Source: Pseudomonadota bacterium
Lineage (GTDB): Bacteria > Pseudomonadota > Alphaproteobacteria > Acetobacterales > Acetobacteraceae
DNA length: 64,000 nucleotides
Direction: 5' to 3'
NCBI GenBank assembly: GCA_021798575.1
Contig: JAJZGI010000001.1
Location: 62,001-126,000, forward strand
A program made the position numbers and the translations under genes. This document shows positions 1-8,952 of the stretch, in pieces. A model generated the notes under the pieces. That model worked only from the letters and a program-made list of their open reading frames with translations, was not told the DNA's origin and ran no database searches. Numbering within the stretch: the stretch's first letter is position 1; the number at the start of each line of letters is the position of its first letter.

Positions 1-98
1 GCACCGACATGCCGATCGTGGGTTCGGATCATCGCACGATCCGCTCCTACGCCGGGCTGGCGCAAGGCGAGACCGTTAAAGTGTTCATGGAGGGTTAG
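1..98 (+). CDS. 3' end of an unidentified gene (truncated by window edge)
   Basis: An open frame (first full codon at base 3) runs from the window edge to a TAG stop at 96-98, giving the last 31 residues of a protein that ends in GETVKVFMEG. The next gene starts with GTG at 102, only three bases after this stop, so the two are probably in one operon. Too little is visible to assign a family, and I do not recognise the tail. Confidence 0.5.
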   Translation, partial: TDMPIVGSDHRTIRSYAGLAQGETVKVFMEG

Positions 99-101
99 GC
101 C

Positions 102-662
102 GTGCCTGGTATTCTCACGATCCTGACCGGGGTTTTCGGGTTTTGTTGTTTCGCCGCATTCTCCTGGGGGGTTACAGGGCACTTCCGACGAACCGGCGCG
201 ATGCCCGCGGGGATGAAGCTGACCAGCGCGCTCAGCCTCGCGGGTTTTGCGTGGTTCCTCTGGCACCTTACCGGTGGGGTGAGCCGGGCCTGGCCGCTGG
301 TGGTGGTGCTGTTTGGCGCCGCGCTGGGGTTGTTCATCTGGGCGGTGCAAACCACGAGGCGAACGCCGCCGACGCTCGCGTTTGATACGGACGCGCCGAG
401 TTTTCTGCTGAACCATGGCCCCTACCGGCTGGTGCGCCACCCGTTCTATCTGGCCTATGTGATGTTCTGGGTGGCGACCGCGCTGGCGGCGCAGACCCTG
501 CTGGCATGGGTGGCGCCGGTGGTGATGACCGCGCTGTATTACTTCGCGGCCAGGCGTGAGGAGCGGAAGTTCGGGAGTTCCGACTTCAGCGCCGCCTATG
601 CCGCGTACCGGGCGCAGGCGGGGATGTTTCTGCCCCGCGCCTCCGCGTGGCGGGCCGGGTGA
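102..662 (+). CDS. Isoprenylcysteine carboxyl methyltransferase-like (ICMT/PEMT family) membrane protein
   Basis: The 186-residue protein is a likely integral-membrane S-adenosylmethionine-dependent methyltransferase. Hydrophobic segments lie near residues 4-22, 42-56, 64-82 and 118-150. The hallmark GPYRLVRHPFYLAY motif is at about 106-119, followed by the acidic pair in REERKF (about 152-157); in ICMT/PEMT enzymes these parts bind the cofactor and substrate. Bacterial members methylate small molecules or lipids, and the substrate here cannot be read from sequence. The GTG start at 102 sits three bases after the upstream stop, which suggests translational coupling. Family assignment is firm; function is only generic. 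Confidence 0.8.
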   Translation: MPGILTILTGVFGFCCFAAFSWGVTGHFRRTGAMPAGMKLTSALSLAGFAWFLWHLTGGVSRAWPLVVVLFGAALGLFIWAVQTTRRTPPTLAFDTDAPSFLLNHGPYRLVRHPFYLAYVMFWVATALAAQTLLAWVAPVVMTALYYFAARREERKFGSSDFSAAYAAYRAQAGMFLPRASAWRAG

Positions 663-676
663 TCTGGGCGCAGCAA

Positions 677-698
677 AAACCCGGCTCCCGCCGGGTTT
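677..698 (-). terminator. Intrinsic terminator of rpmJ, between convergent genes
   Basis: Perfect 9-bp stem AAACCCGGC / GCCGGGTTT with a 4-nt loop. On the minus strand the stem continues into a run of five T, so it terminates rpmJ best, but it can also stop transcription of the methyltransferase gene from the left. Confidence 0.75.
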
Positions 699-723
699 GA
701 CCCTACGCGGCGGTTAAAAAACC

Positions 724-849
724 TTAGCCCTGGCGCGCCTTCATACGCGGGTTTTTCTTGTTGATCACGTAAACGCGCCCATGACGGCGAACCACGCGGC
801 AGTTTTTGTCGCGGATCTTCGCGGATTTCAGTGAGTTGCGGATCTTCAT
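724..849 (-). CDS. rpmJ: 50S ribosomal protein L36
   Basis: This 41-residue basic protein of the large ribosomal subunit starts [11 protein letters not shown] and ends NPRMKARQG. It matches the alphaproteobacterial long form of L36, with [15 protein letters not shown] as its core. Only one Cys is present, so the four-ligand zinc site of the short L36 form is absent, as is usual for this form. The ATG at 847-849 is preceded on the minus strand by a GAGAG-like ribosome-binding sequence; a longer in-frame extension to 915 is not needed. A strong hairpin terminator follows the stop. It appears monocistronic. Confidence 0.95.
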   Translation of the reverse strand: MKIRNSLKSAKIRDKNCRVVRRHGRVYVINKKNPRMKARQG

Positions 850-1021
850 CACGGGCTCTCGGGTTGGAATTTGAACAGGTGGCGGGGTATGGCGGGTTGG
901 GACGGGGGCTGTCAACCCGGGGATTTTCCGCTGTCATAAAAGAGTCACTCGCCCTAAGAGGAACCTCTCTGTTGTTCGGCCGTTTTACCCGTTATCGCCA
1001 ACCTGTCGCGTGGAGTGCCTC

Positions 1022-1771
1022 ATGAAGATCAGTTTTGTCGTGCCGGCTTATAATGAGCAGGTGTTGCTCACCCGCAGCCTGACCGCGATCCGCGATGAGA
1101 TTGCGCGCGCGGGCCAGGTGCTTGGCCGGGACGCCGAGATCATCGTGGTGAATAACGCCAGCACGGATGGCACGCGCGAGGTGGCGGAGGCGGTTGCCGG
1201 GGTGCGGGTGGTCGATGAGCCGCGCAAGGGGCTGGTGCAGGCGCGCTGGTGCGGGTTTCAGGCCTCAAGCGGGGAGCTGATCGCCAATATCGACGCCGAT
1301 ACGGTCATTCCGCCGGGCTGGCTGAACGAGGTGATGCGCCAGTTCGGCCGGTCGGGCGGGCTCGTCGCGATCTCTGGGCCGTATACCTATTATGGCGTGC
1401 CGCGGCGGGTGAATCTGGTGGTCGGCGCCTATTACCGGGTGGCCTATCTCGCCTACCTGATCAACCGCTTTGTGCTGAACGCCGGGTCCATGATGCAGGG
1501 CGGCAATTTTGTCGTCCGGCGCAGCGCGATGCTGCGGCTGGGCAGCCCGGATTTGCGATTTTCCTTCTATGGTGAGGATACCGACCTGGCGCGGCGGTTG
1601 CTGAAGGTGGGCGGCGTGAAGTTCACCTTCCGGCTACCTGCGCAATCCTCCGGCCGCCGGCTGGTGGGCGAGGGCGTCTTCACCATCGGGCTGCGCTATT
1701 CGATGAATTTCTACTGGGCGACGTTCCGCAAGAAACCCTTCACCGACGCATGGCAGGATATTCGCGAGTAG
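1022..1771 (+). CDS. Family 2 glycosyltransferase
   Basis: The 249-residue protein has a GT-A fold typical of GT2 enzymes, which transfer a sugar from a nucleotide sugar to a lipid, polysaccharide or protein acceptor. Visible motifs are the opening VVPAYNE (about 6-12), NNASTDG (44-50), the metal-binding DAD (91-93), a GGNFVVRR loop (about 160-167) and the catalytic-region GEDTDLARRL (about 184-193). There is no membrane anchor beyond weak hydrophobic stretches, so it is cytoplasmic or peripheral. I chose ATG 1022 over in-frame GTG 1010 because a GGAG sequence lies at proper distance before it. No other glycan gene is adjacent, so the product is unknown. Confidence 0.85.
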   Translation: MKISFVVPAYNEQVLLTRSLTAIRDEIARAGQVLGRDAEIIVVNNASTDGTREVAEAVAGVRVVDEPRKGLVQARWCGFQASSGELIANIDADTVIPPGWLNEVMRQFGRSGGLVAISGPYTYYGVPRRVNLVVGAYYRVAYLAYLINRFVLNAGSMMQGGNFVVRRSAMLRLGSPDLRFSFYGEDTDLARRLLKVGGVKFTFRLPAQSSGRRLVGEGVFTIGLRYSMNFYWATFRKKPFTDAWQDIRE

Positions 1772-1813
1772 ACGGAGTTTGACAAGAAATTCATTCCGCC
1801 CGATGCGACGCGC

Positions 1814-2212
1814 ATGGCAAGAATATCCCTCTCTCGCGTTGGTTTTATGCTCACCTGTTTTCTGCTGCCCGGGTTGATCGGCACGTTCGCCAGTTTTTCG
1901 ATCCCGGCGCCAGTGGTCGACGAGCAGCACCAGCGCGGTGCGCTGGATGCGGTGCTGGCGGCGCGCAGCCCGGCGGCGCAGCAGATCGCGATCAATAATC
2001 TGCCCAATGCGGTGGACGCGGATACCGCCGCGATCGTGATGCATGGCGGCGGCGGGCTGGCGGCGCGGGTGGCGGCGGCCAAGCGCAACATGCGGGCCGA
2101 GGTGCTGAGCCAAGCTCGGGACGAGGCCTACCGGATACGGCTGATGGTCATCACGATGACGGTTTTGGGCGCGCTACTGGGGGTCACGCTGCTCGGGCCG
2201 GGGCGGCAGTGA
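1814..2212 (+). CDS. Small two-segment membrane protein of unknown function
   Basis: A 132-residue protein with an N-terminal hydrophobic segment (about 9-30, possibly an uncleaved signal anchor) and a second one near the C terminus (about 108-127). These flank an alanine-rich, probably helical and periplasmic middle part. I do not recognise the family. It follows the glycosyltransferase gene by 42 bases on the same strand and may be co-transcribed. Its 3' end overlaps the end of the convergent sugar kinase gene by 39 bases. Coding status is supported by its position and by the two clean membrane segments, but it is less sure than for its neighbours. Confidence 0.55.
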   Translation: MARISLSRVGFMLTCFLLPGLIGTFASFSIPAPVVDEQHQRGALDAVLAARSPAAQQIAINNLPNAVDADTAAIVMHGGGGLAARVAAAKRNMRAEVLSQARDEAYRIRLMVITMTVLGALLGVTLLGPGRQ

Positions 2213-3697
2213 AGGCAGCGCGTGGAGCCGGTGGTTGATGCCGGCCAGCGCCGCCTGAGAATCTTTATAAATCCCGAATAGATCGCTGTAGAAGGCGTGG
2301 CGGTCGACATCCGGCTCGGTGACGTCCCGCAGGCGAACGCAGCGGCGCACGGCATCCAGAGGTGAGGCGAAGACCCCCGTGCCGATGCCCGCCATGAGCG
2401 CCGCGCCGAAGGAGGCGTCGCCCGTCTCGGTCCGCTCGACCGGCAGGCCCAGGATATCCGCGATGATCTGCCGCCAGGTGATGCTTTGCGCGCCGCCGCC
2501 CAGCAGCCGGATGGGGCCAAAGCTCAACCCCAGCGCGCGCGCCGCCTCCAGCAGGTCTCGGATGGAGAAGCCGATGCCCTCGTAGAGTGCGCGGGCAAAA
2601 TGCGCGGGCGTGTGCGAGATGGTGAGGCCGATAAAGTCCGCGCGCAGCAGCGGGTCCCAGTAGGGGGCGCGCTCACCCTGGAGGTAGGGGTGGAACAGCA
2701 GGCCGTGCGCACCCGGCGGCACGCCCGCCGCCAGCGTGTCCATTCCCGTGAAGCCGTCCCGGCTGAACATCACGTCGCGCAGCCAGCGATGCGCCGAGGC
2801 GCAGGAGTTGGTGCCCGTTGCCGTGTAGAACATGCCGGGCATGATGTGCGGATAGCAGGAGATGGGCGGGTTTACGCTCGGACCGTCGGTTGCGAGATAG
2901 AGCACGCCCGCGGTGGCGAGCTTGACCGCGGCCATGCCGGGTTTGATCGCCCCCACGCCGAAGAACTCCACGGTCGTGTCGTTCGAGCCGCAGACCACTG
3001 GCGTGCCGGTGTGCAGGCCACTTGCGCGCGCGGCTTGCGCCGTGACGCCGCCTACGATGTGGCCTGGCGGCCGGATGGGCGGCAACTTCGCCATATCCCA
3101 CCCCACCAGCGCGCAGAGCTCGGGCGACCAGTTTTGGGTTTTATGGTCCGCCAGTAACGCGCCCACAGCGTCGGAGAAATCCGTCTCCCAGGTGCCGGTG
3201 AGGCAAAAACGGAGATAGTCCTTGGCGAGATAGAGGCGTTTGCAGCGCACCAGCACGTCCGGCTCGTGCGCTTGCAGCCAGGCGAGCATCGCCAGGGTCC
3301 AGGTCGGGTTCACGCGGTTAAGGGAGTGCCGGGTGATCTGATCCCCCGCGCGCGCGCGGAGTGCGCCGGCCTCGGCGGCGCTGCGCTGGTCGTTCCACAT
3401 GATGGCGGGGCGCAGGACGCGATTTTCAGCGTCGCACAGGACGGGAATGTGCGCACCCGCCGAGATGCCGATGCCCTGCAACGCGGCTGCGGCCAGGCCC
3501 GCCGCGCGCAGGGCCTGGGACACGGCCTGGCAGAGTGCCGAGAACCATTCCGCCGGGTCCTGCTCCGACCAGCCGAACTGCGGGACGGAGGTTGCGATCG
3601 GGCGGCTCGCCTCGCCCAGCAGGATACCGGACGCATCGATGACGCTGGCTTTGAGGGAGCCCGCACCCAGATCGATCCCTAGTAACGCTTTGACCAA
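2174..3697 (-). CDS. xylB: FGGY-family carbohydrate kinase, probably xylulokinase
   Basis: The 507-residue cytoplasmic kinase probably phosphorylates D-xylulose or a related sugar or polyol with ATP. The N-terminal phosphate loop LLGIDLGAGSLKAS, the central GSNDTTVEFFGVG segment and the C-terminal LLGGGAQSITWRQI signature are all FGGY hallmarks, and the length matches xylulokinases. The start is probably TTG 3697-3695, because a perfect AGGAGG (3702-3707 on the plus strand) lies four bases before it; an ATG at 3724 would put that sequence inside the gene. No xylose isomerase, transporter or regulator is adjacent, so the exact sugar is open. It is divergent from the dioxygenase gene. Confidence 0.82.
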   Translation of the reverse strand: MVKALLGIDLGAGSLKASVIDASGILLGEASRPIATSVPQFGWSEQDPAEWFSALCQAVSQALRAAGLAAAALQGIGISAGAHIPVLCDAENRVLRPAIMWNDQRSAAEAGALRARAGDQITRHSLNRVNPTWTLAMLAWLQAHEPDVLVRCKRLYLAKDYLRFCLTGTWETDFSDAVGALLADHKTQNWSPELCALVGWDMAKLPPIRPPGHIVGGVTAQAARASGLHTGTPVVCGSNDTTVEFFGVGAIKPGMAAVKLATAGVLYLATDGPSVNPPISCYPHIMPGMFYTATGTNSCASAHRWLRDVMFSRDGFTGMDTLAAGVPPGAHGLLFHPYLQGERAPYWDPLLRADFIGLTISHTPAHFARALYEGIGFSIRDLLEAARALGLSFGPIRLLGGGAQSITWRQIIADILGLPVERTETGDASFGAALMAGIGTGVFASPLDAVRRCVRLRDVTEPDVDRHAFYSDLFGIYKDSQAALAGINHRLHALPSLPPRPEQRDPQ

Positions 3698-3741
3698 TTT
3701 TCCTCCTGGATGATCGTTGGTCATTGGTCTAACATCGCGCC

Positions 3742-4755
3742 ATGACTGAGACCATACGACTGGCCGACGGGCTCATCGCCGCGAAGGTCTCGGCTGATGA
3801 GATACCCGTGATCAATATCGGGCCGCTGCTGCACGGCGGCGCGGCGCGGGTGGCTGACAAGATCGGCGCGGCAGCGCGCGATATCGGGTTTTTCTATGTC
3901 GTGAACCATGGCGTGCCAAGCGCGCTGGTGGAGCGTGTATTTGCGGAATCCGCGCGGTTCTTCGCGCTGAGCGAGGCGGAAAAGATGCCGGTGGCGATCG
4001 AGCATTCGGCGTGTCATCGCGGATGGTTCCGGCTGGGTGGTGAGAATCTCGACCCCGCCAAGCAGACGCGCGCCGGAGATTTCAAAGAGGGATTCAAGAT
4101 CGGGCGGGACCTGGGTGCGGATCATCCGCTGGTGCGCGCGGGTACGCCGCTGCATGGGCCTAACCAATGGCCCGACCTGCCTGGCTGGCGGGAGACGATG
4201 CAGACCTATTATGACGCGATGGAGGCGCTGGGCCGGAGACTGCTCCAGGCTTTCGCGCTGGCGCTGGGGCTGGAGGCGAATTATTTCGACGGCTGGCTGA
4301 AGGCGCCGATGACGACCCTGGGCCCGCTGCACTACCCGCCGCAGCGCGGGCACATCACCGAGGCGCAGCTGGGGGCCGGCGCGCATACGGACTATGGGTG
4401 CCTGACGATGCTGGCGCAGGATGACGCGGGCGGATTGCAGGTGCGCAACGCAGCGGGCGTGTGGATCGACGCACCGCCGATCCCGGGTAGTTTTGTCGTG
4501 AATATCGGGGACATGATGGAGCGCTGGACGAACGGCGTATTCACCTCCACGCTGCACCGGGTGGTGAATATCTCTGGGCGGGAGCGTTATTCCCTGCCGT
4601 ATTTTTTTGATCCGGATTTCTCAGCACCTGTGGCGTGCCTACCTACCTGCCTGAGAGCGGGGGAGACGCCGAAATATCCGCCGACCACCGCCGGGCAGCA
4701 TCTGCTGGACATGATCAACGCCTCCTTCACCTATCATCAGACGAAAAACCCCTGA
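3742..4755 (+). CDS. 2-oxoglutarate/Fe(II)-dependent dioxygenase, isopenicillin-N-synthase-like
   Basis: The 337-residue protein carries an N-terminal DIOX_N-type region (FFYVVNHGVP near 50-59) and a C-terminal double-stranded beta-helix. The iron triad is visible as H215, D217 (HTDYG) and H272 (LHRVV). The RYS at 282-284 is the usual 2-oxoglutarate carboxylate clamp. Such enzymes hydroxylate or desaturate small molecules with release of succinate and CO2. The substrate is unknown; bacterial relatives act on secondary metabolites, amino acids or nucleobases. The gene is divergent from the sugar kinase and ends inside a bidirectional terminator. Confidence 0.88.
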   Translation: MTETIRLADGLIAAKVSADEIPVINIGPLLHGGAARVADKIGAAARDIGFFYVVNHGVPSALVERVFAESARFFALSEAEKMPVAIEHSACHRGWFRLGGENLDPAKQTRAGDFKEGFKIGRDLGADHPLVRAGTPLHGPNQWPDLPGWRETMQTYYDAMEALGRRLLQAFALALGLEANYFDGWLKAPMTTLGPLHYPPQRGHITEAQLGAGAHTDYGCLTMLAQDDAGGLQVRNAAGVWIDAPPIPGSFVVNIGDMMERWTNGVFTSTLHRVVNISGRERYSLPYFFDPDFSAPVACLPTCLRAGETPKYPPTTAGQHLLDMINASFTYHQTKNP

Positions 4756-4777
4756 CCGTCGCCGATCAGGGGTTTTT
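4744..4777. terminator. Bidirectional intrinsic terminator
   Basis: Perfect 12-bp inverted repeat, AAAAACCCCTGA (4744-4755) against TCAGGGGTTTTT (4766-4777), giving a GC stem flanked by A and T runs on both strands. It contains the stop codon of the dioxygenase gene and serves the convergent OmpA-like gene too. Confidence 0.88.
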
Positions 4778-4795
4778 GGTGGTTTCAGGCCGAGA

Positions 4796-5887
4796 TTATT
4801 GCAGAACGATCTCGACGCGGCGGTTCTGCGGCTCGCGCACGCCCGGGCCGGTGGGGACTAGCAGATGCGTCTCGCCATAGGCGTGGATCGAGATCTCAGA
4901 TTGCGGGACGCCGTCCGCCACCAACTGTGCGGCGACAGCCTGGGCCCGACGCTGGGACAGGCCCATGTTGTAGGTGGGCGTGCCGGAGGTGTCCGTGTAG
5001 CCGGAGACGTCCAACGTCGTCGTTTGGGCCGTGTGGCTGTCCGATGCCGCCTGCGCGATGATCTGCGTGGCGCGCGGGGTCAGGCTGGACTGGTTCCAGT
5101 CGAAGAAGACGAGGTAGGTGCGGGCTGGAGCGGGCGCCGGTGCGGCGGCCACGGGTGCAGGTGCCGGGGTGGGCGCCGGTACGGGCTGAGCCGCCGGTTG
5201 GAAAAGCTGGTAGCGCAGGCCGATCAACACCGTGTTGTTGTACTCATTGCCGACCTTGAAGGTGGCAGGCGTGCCGTTGGTGTCCGCGCCGTTGAATTTG
5301 CGCGAACCGGCCAGGGCGGTGAAGCGATATTCCAGCGTGGCGGAGAGGCCAGGTGCTGCGGTGATCGGCACGGCGAGACCCACGATGCCCTGGTAGGCCA
5401 GCGCGCCCTTGGTTTTAGAGACGTAGATGCCCTGCGAATTATAGGCGTTGAAATTGTCGTCCTGCAGGCCGATGCCCGCGCCGACATAGGGGTAGATCGG
5501 CAGGCCGAGGTTGAAGTCGTACAAAACATTGACGAAGGCGCCGTATTTCTTCTCGCGCCCGCCCGCACCCTCAAGCCTTCCGCCCATGCTGGTTTTATGG
5601 AAGTTGTTGCGGTAGTAGTCACCCTCCAGCTCCACCCGGAAACCGTTGCCGAAGCCATAACCCACGCTGGCGAGGCCGGTGTAGCCGTTGAGCACCGAGA
5701 TGCGGTTGGTGTCCGGCTGGCCGACGCCGTTCTGGTAAATGTCCTTGGCGCGCTGGCTGCTCTCATTGTTATAGCCGATGCCGCCGGCGACGTAGACGCC
5801 CGTGACCGGCTGCGCGCTGGCGACATGGCTCAACATGACAGAGGCCGCAACCGTGGTTGCCGTGAGTAATGCCGTACGAAATTTCAT
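4796..5887 (-). CDS. OmpA-family outer-membrane protein with peptidoglycan-binding domain
   Basis: The 363-residue protein begins with a Sec signal peptide (MKFRTALL...SHVASA, cleavage near 25). An eight-strand-type beta-barrel follows (about 26-230, rich in alternating aromatic/glycine strands such as GVYVAGGIGYN and LIGLRYQLF). Next come a Pro/Ala linker (about 233-256) and a C-terminal OmpA-like domain (about 258-363) with the conserved core VSGYTDTSGTPTYNMGLSQRRA and final NRRVEIVL. It probably anchors the outer membrane to peptidoglycan. The gene stands alone between a terminator and a 275-base upstream region. Confidence 0.92.
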   Translation of the reverse strand: MKFRTALLTATTVAASVMLSHVASAQPVTGVYVAGGIGYNNESSQRAKDIYQNGVGQPDTNRISVLNGYTGLASVGYGFGNGFRVELEGDYYRNNFHKTSMGGRLEGAGGREKKYGAFVNVLYDFNLGLPIYPYVGAGIGLQDDNFNAYNSQGIYVSKTKGALAYQGIVGLAVPITAAPGLSATLEYRFTALAGSRKFNGADTNGTPATFKVGNEYNNTVLIGLRYQLFQPAAQPVPAPTPAPAPVAAAPAPAPARTYLVFFDWNQSSLTPRATQIIAQAASDSHTAQTTTLDVSGYTDTSGTPTYNMGLSQRRAQAVAAQLVADGVPQSEISIHAYGETHLLVPTGPGVREPQNRRVEIVLQ

Positions 5888-6023
5888 CGAATTCCCCTTT
5901 GGTTCGGTTTGGTGTGACTGCCGTGGTTGCGGGCAAACGAAGCCGCGAGACTAACATATGCGGCAAATGGATTTGGATTTCACCCCGCCCGGAGACGAAT
6001 CGACAAAGCTGTGGATGACTGTA

Positions 6024-6054
6024 TCATAAATACAACATAATCCGCTATTTATGA
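6024..6054. promoter_or_regulatory. AT-rich inverted repeat in the OmpA/SDR divergent region
   Basis: Perfect 9-bp arms TCATAAATA (6024-6032) and TATTTATGA (6046-6054), separated by 13 bases. It lies in the 275-base gap between the divergent OmpA-like and SDR genes. It could be an operator or an mRNA hairpin; there is no GC stem, so an efficient terminator is unlikely. I see no further clear structure in the gap. Confidence 0.4.
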
Positions 6055-6162
6055 GGATTTTCTTAAAGCTTGTTCATGTGTGGTGGGAGTTCGTGGCGGG
6101 ATATGAATGTGAAATTAACTAACATTTAGTAATGATTTCGTTATCAGCGCAGAGGGGGTTGC

Positions 6163-6852
6163 ATGGCGGTTGTTCTGGTGACTGGTGGTGCCACAGGCAT
6201 AGGTGCCGGGATCGCCCAGCGCCTGCTGGCAGATGGCGCGCAGGTGGTGGTCGCGGATGTGCAGCCCGTGCTCCTTGCGGGCGTGCGGAGCGTGCGCTGC
6301 GATGTGGGCGACGAGGCGCAGGTGGAGGCGCTGCTGGCGGATATCGCCGCGACCGAGGGCAGGCTGGACGGGCTGGTGTGCAACGCCGGTTTCATGCTGC
6401 GCAAGCCGCTCGAGCAACTCAGCCTGGCGGAATGGTCCGCCGTGCTGGCGACCAACCTCACCAGTTGCTTTCTGCTCGTGAGGGCTGCGGCGGGGATGCT
6501 GCGCGCGGCCAGGGGTGCGGTTGTGAATATCGCCTCGACCCGGGCGCATATGTCCGAGCCCGATACGGAGTCCTATGCTGCGTCCAAGGGAGGGCTGCTG
6601 GCCCTCACCCATGCGTTGGCGGCGAGCCTTGGGCCGGAGGTCCGGGTGAATGCGATCTCACCCGGTTGGGTTGACACCCAGGGGGAGAGGCTGAGGCCTG
6701 AGGACCATGCGCAGCATCCGGCCGGGCGGGTGGGGCGGGTGGAGGATATCGCCGCCATGGTGGCGTATCTGCTGAGCGCGGAGGCCGCGTTCATCACCGG
6801 GGCGGAGATGATCATCGACGGCGGGATGACGCGCAAGATGATCTATAAATGA
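6163..6852 (+). CDS. Short-chain dehydrogenase/reductase (SDR)
   Basis: This 229-residue classical SDR has a Rossmann fold. It shows the dinucleotide motif TGGATGIG (7-14), NAG (74-76), catalytic S125, Y138 and K142 (YAASK), and a C-terminal GAEMIIDGG typical of FabG-like members. An Asp after the second beta strand (VVVADV) favours NAD over NADP. Substrate is unknown. It is not part of an obvious operon: the gene ends one base before the end of the convergent BY-kinase gene. Confidence 0.88.
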   Translation: MAVVLVTGGATGIGAGIAQRLLADGAQVVVADVQPVLLAGVRSVRCDVGDEAQVEALLADIAATEGRLDGLVCNAGFMLRKPLEQLSLAEWSAVLATNLTSCFLLVRAAAGMLRAARGAVVNIASTRAHMSEPDTESYAASKGGLLALTHALAASLGPEVRVNAISPGWVDTQGERLRPEDHAQHPAGRVGRVEDIAAMVAYLLSAEAAFITGAEMIIDGGMTRKMIYK

Positions 6853-6853
6853 G

Positions 6854-8944
6854 TTATCCGGAAAAATAGCCGCCGTAGCGCGGCTGGTACATCTCAGCGT
6901 CGGCGAAGCCGGAACGGCCGTGCGCCCGCGGATTAACCCGGGTGAGCGCGACCCCGGCCACGTTCGCACCGGCCTCGTGCAGCAGGATGATGGCGGCGCG
7001 CACCACGCGGGCCGGTGTGGCGCCCCAGCGGACGCAGAGGAGCGCGCGGTCTGCCAGGCGGGCCAGCACGCGTCCCTCAGCCAGGGCGAAGGCGGGTGGG
7101 ACGTCGAGCAGAATGACGTCGTACTGCGCGCGCAGGGCCTCCAGCCGGGCGGGCAGCGCGGGTGAGAGAAACAGCGCCAACGCGGATTTTGCCTGGGTGC
7201 CCGCGGGCAGCACGCGAAGCGGGCTCAGAGGGTCCTGGATGATCGCCGATTCAAGCGCCAGAAGCCCGGCCAGATGGTCGGTCAAGCCGGGAAGACCGGC
7301 GGTTTGGAATACGGCGTCGAAACTGGGCTGGCGGATGTCCCCGTCGATTGCCAGGACGCGCAGGCCGGCGTGGCTGAGGGCGCGGGCCAGGGCGATGGTG
7401 AGCGTGGTTTTCCCCTCACCCGGCCGGGCGGCGGTGATGGCGATGATCTTGACCGGGCCTGCACCGAGGGCAAGTGCGGTGCGCAGCGCGCGCAACTGCT
7501 CGGCGAACAGCGAAAAAGGTGCTTGCAGGGCGGCCTGCTGCGGTGCGGGGACCTCGGGGATCAGCGCCAGGCACGGCAGACCAAGCTGGCCGCGCACGGA
7601 CTCGCCCGAGCGGAAGGAGGTATCCAGCGCATCCGCCAGCCCAGCCAGCAGGAGCCCGGCGCAGAAGCCGAGCCCAAGGGCGGCGGCGAGGATGAGCACG
7701 GTGCCCGGCGCAGCGGGGCTGGTGGGCGTGGCGGCGGAGAGAATCCGCGCGTCCGGCTGGGTGAGGGAGGCGTCCTGCGCCAGCTGGTCCGCTTGCAGGG
7801 TCATGGCACGCAGCATGGCGCGCCCAGCGTCCGCACGCTGTTCCAGCGCCCGGATGGGGGCGGATTGCTCGTCCTGGTTCTCCGACTGCGTGCGGGCGGC
7901 ACCCAGGGCGGAGCGCAAGGCGGCGATCTGTGCTGCGTCGGCGGCGACCTCGGCGCGGGCGGCGTCCAACTCGCGCGCGGTCTCGGCGGTGATCGCGGCG
8001 GTGATGGCGGCGAGCTGGGCCCGGGCGGAAAGCAGATTTGGGTAATTGGCACCATATTCGCCCGCCATCGCCTGGACCTGGGCGGTGAGGTCCGCCTGCT
8101 CCTTGCGCAGGGGCAGGAGATTCGGCGCGATGGCGGCGTTTGCGGCGGCGGCGTCCCCACCGCTGGCGGCCTGCAGACGGGCCTCGTTCATCGCCATATC
8201 CGCTTGCGCCTGAACCAGGGAGGCGGCGAGCCGACTGGCGGTTTCAGTTGTCAGGCTGGCCTGCGCGCCCTGCACCAGACCGGCAGCGGCGCGCGCGCGG
8301 GCCAGCGCCGTCTCGGTCTTGTCCAGCTGCGCCTGCTGGTCCATCGCATGGGCGTCGAGCCAACTCTGCGCGGCGGTGAGCTGGGCGAAGGATTCGTCCC
8401 GCTCGTGGGTGAGGTAGTTCTGCATGAGCAGGTCTACCGCCGCTGCGGCTTGCGCTGGGCTGGTGCCGGTGAAGGAGACGGTGAGTACCCGCGAGCCGGG
8501 CAGGACGTCGATGTTGATGGCCTGGCGAACGAGCCCGTCGATGGCATCCGGACTTGGTTTTGGCGGGGCGAGCAGGCCAAAGGGCCCACGCCGTCGCAGC
8601 GCCGGGTTGAAGGCCGGTTGCGCGGCGAGGTGCAACGCGCCCGCCAGCGCCCGCGCGGCGGGCAGGCTGGCGATGACCGCGCTTTGGCTGGCGGTGATAG
8701 CGGCTTCGTCCTGCGCGGCCGCCAAGGGCCCGGTGGTGTCGCCTGGAATCACCGCGTTCGCGGGGTCGTACAGGAGGCTGCCGGTGGCGGTGTAACTAGG
8801 GTGCATTCGCGCCAGCAGGACGGCGCACAGGCCCGGTGCGAGCAGGGTGCAGAGCAGAATAAGCCGCCAGCGCCGACGCAGCGCGAGAAGCTGCTCGGCG
8901 AGGCCAGGGGCGGCGGGGGCAAGGCTAGGCAAAGCGAGGCTCAT
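6854..8944 (-). CDS. Wzz/GumC-type chain-length determinant fused to a BY-kinase
   Basis: The 696-residue inner-membrane protein for exopolysaccharide export has a first membrane segment near 28-48, a long periplasmic coiled-coil region (about 90-400, alanine/glutamine rich) and a second segment near 415-440. A cytoplasmic bacterial tyrosine kinase domain with Walker A AARPGEGKTT and Walker A'/B (VLAIDGDIRQPS, VILLDVPPAF) follows. The C-terminal tail contains two tyrosines (YQPRYGGYFSG region), a small autophosphorylation cluster. In known systems, phosphorylation of this tail controls polymer length. No polymerase, flippase or export porin gene is adjacent, so it is an orphan. A CtrA-type site lies just upstream. 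Confidence 0.9.
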   Translation of the reverse strand: MSLALPSLAPAAPGLAEQLLALRRRWRLILLCTLLAPGLCAVLLARMHPSYTATGSLLYDPANAVIPGDTTGPLAAAQDEAAITASQSAVIASLPAARALAGALHLAAQPAFNPALRRRGPFGLLAPPKPSPDAIDGLVRQAINIDVLPGSRVLTVSFTGTSPAQAAAAVDLLMQNYLTHERDESFAQLTAAQSWLDAHAMDQQAQLDKTETALARARAAAGLVQGAQASLTTETASRLAASLVQAQADMAMNEARLQAASGGDAAAANAAIAPNLLPLRKEQADLTAQVQAMAGEYGANYPNLLSARAQLAAITAAITAETARELDAARAEVAADAAQIAALRSALGAARTQSENQDEQSAPIRALEQRADAGRAMLRAMTLQADQLAQDASLTQPDARILSAATPTSPAAPGTVLILAAALGLGFCAGLLLAGLADALDTSFRSGESVRGQLGLPCLALIPEVPAPQQAALQAPFSLFAEQLRALRTALALGAGPVKIIAITAARPGEGKTTLTIALARALSHAGLRVLAIDGDIRQPSFDAVFQTAGLPGLTDHLAGLLALESAIIQDPLSPLRVLPAGTQAKSALALFLSPALPARLEALRAQYDVILLDVPPAFALAEGRVLARLADRALLCVRWGATPARVVRAAIILLHEAGANVAGVALTRVNPRAHGRSGFADAEMYQPRYGGYFSG

Positions 8945-8952
8945 GGGATGAG

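Noticed and set aside
1634-2113. Minus-strand frames of 126 and 159 codons over the small membrane protein gene
   Set aside because: The plus-strand frame has two membrane segments and good spacing after the glycosyltransferase gene; the minus frames show no feature. This call is less certain than the others.
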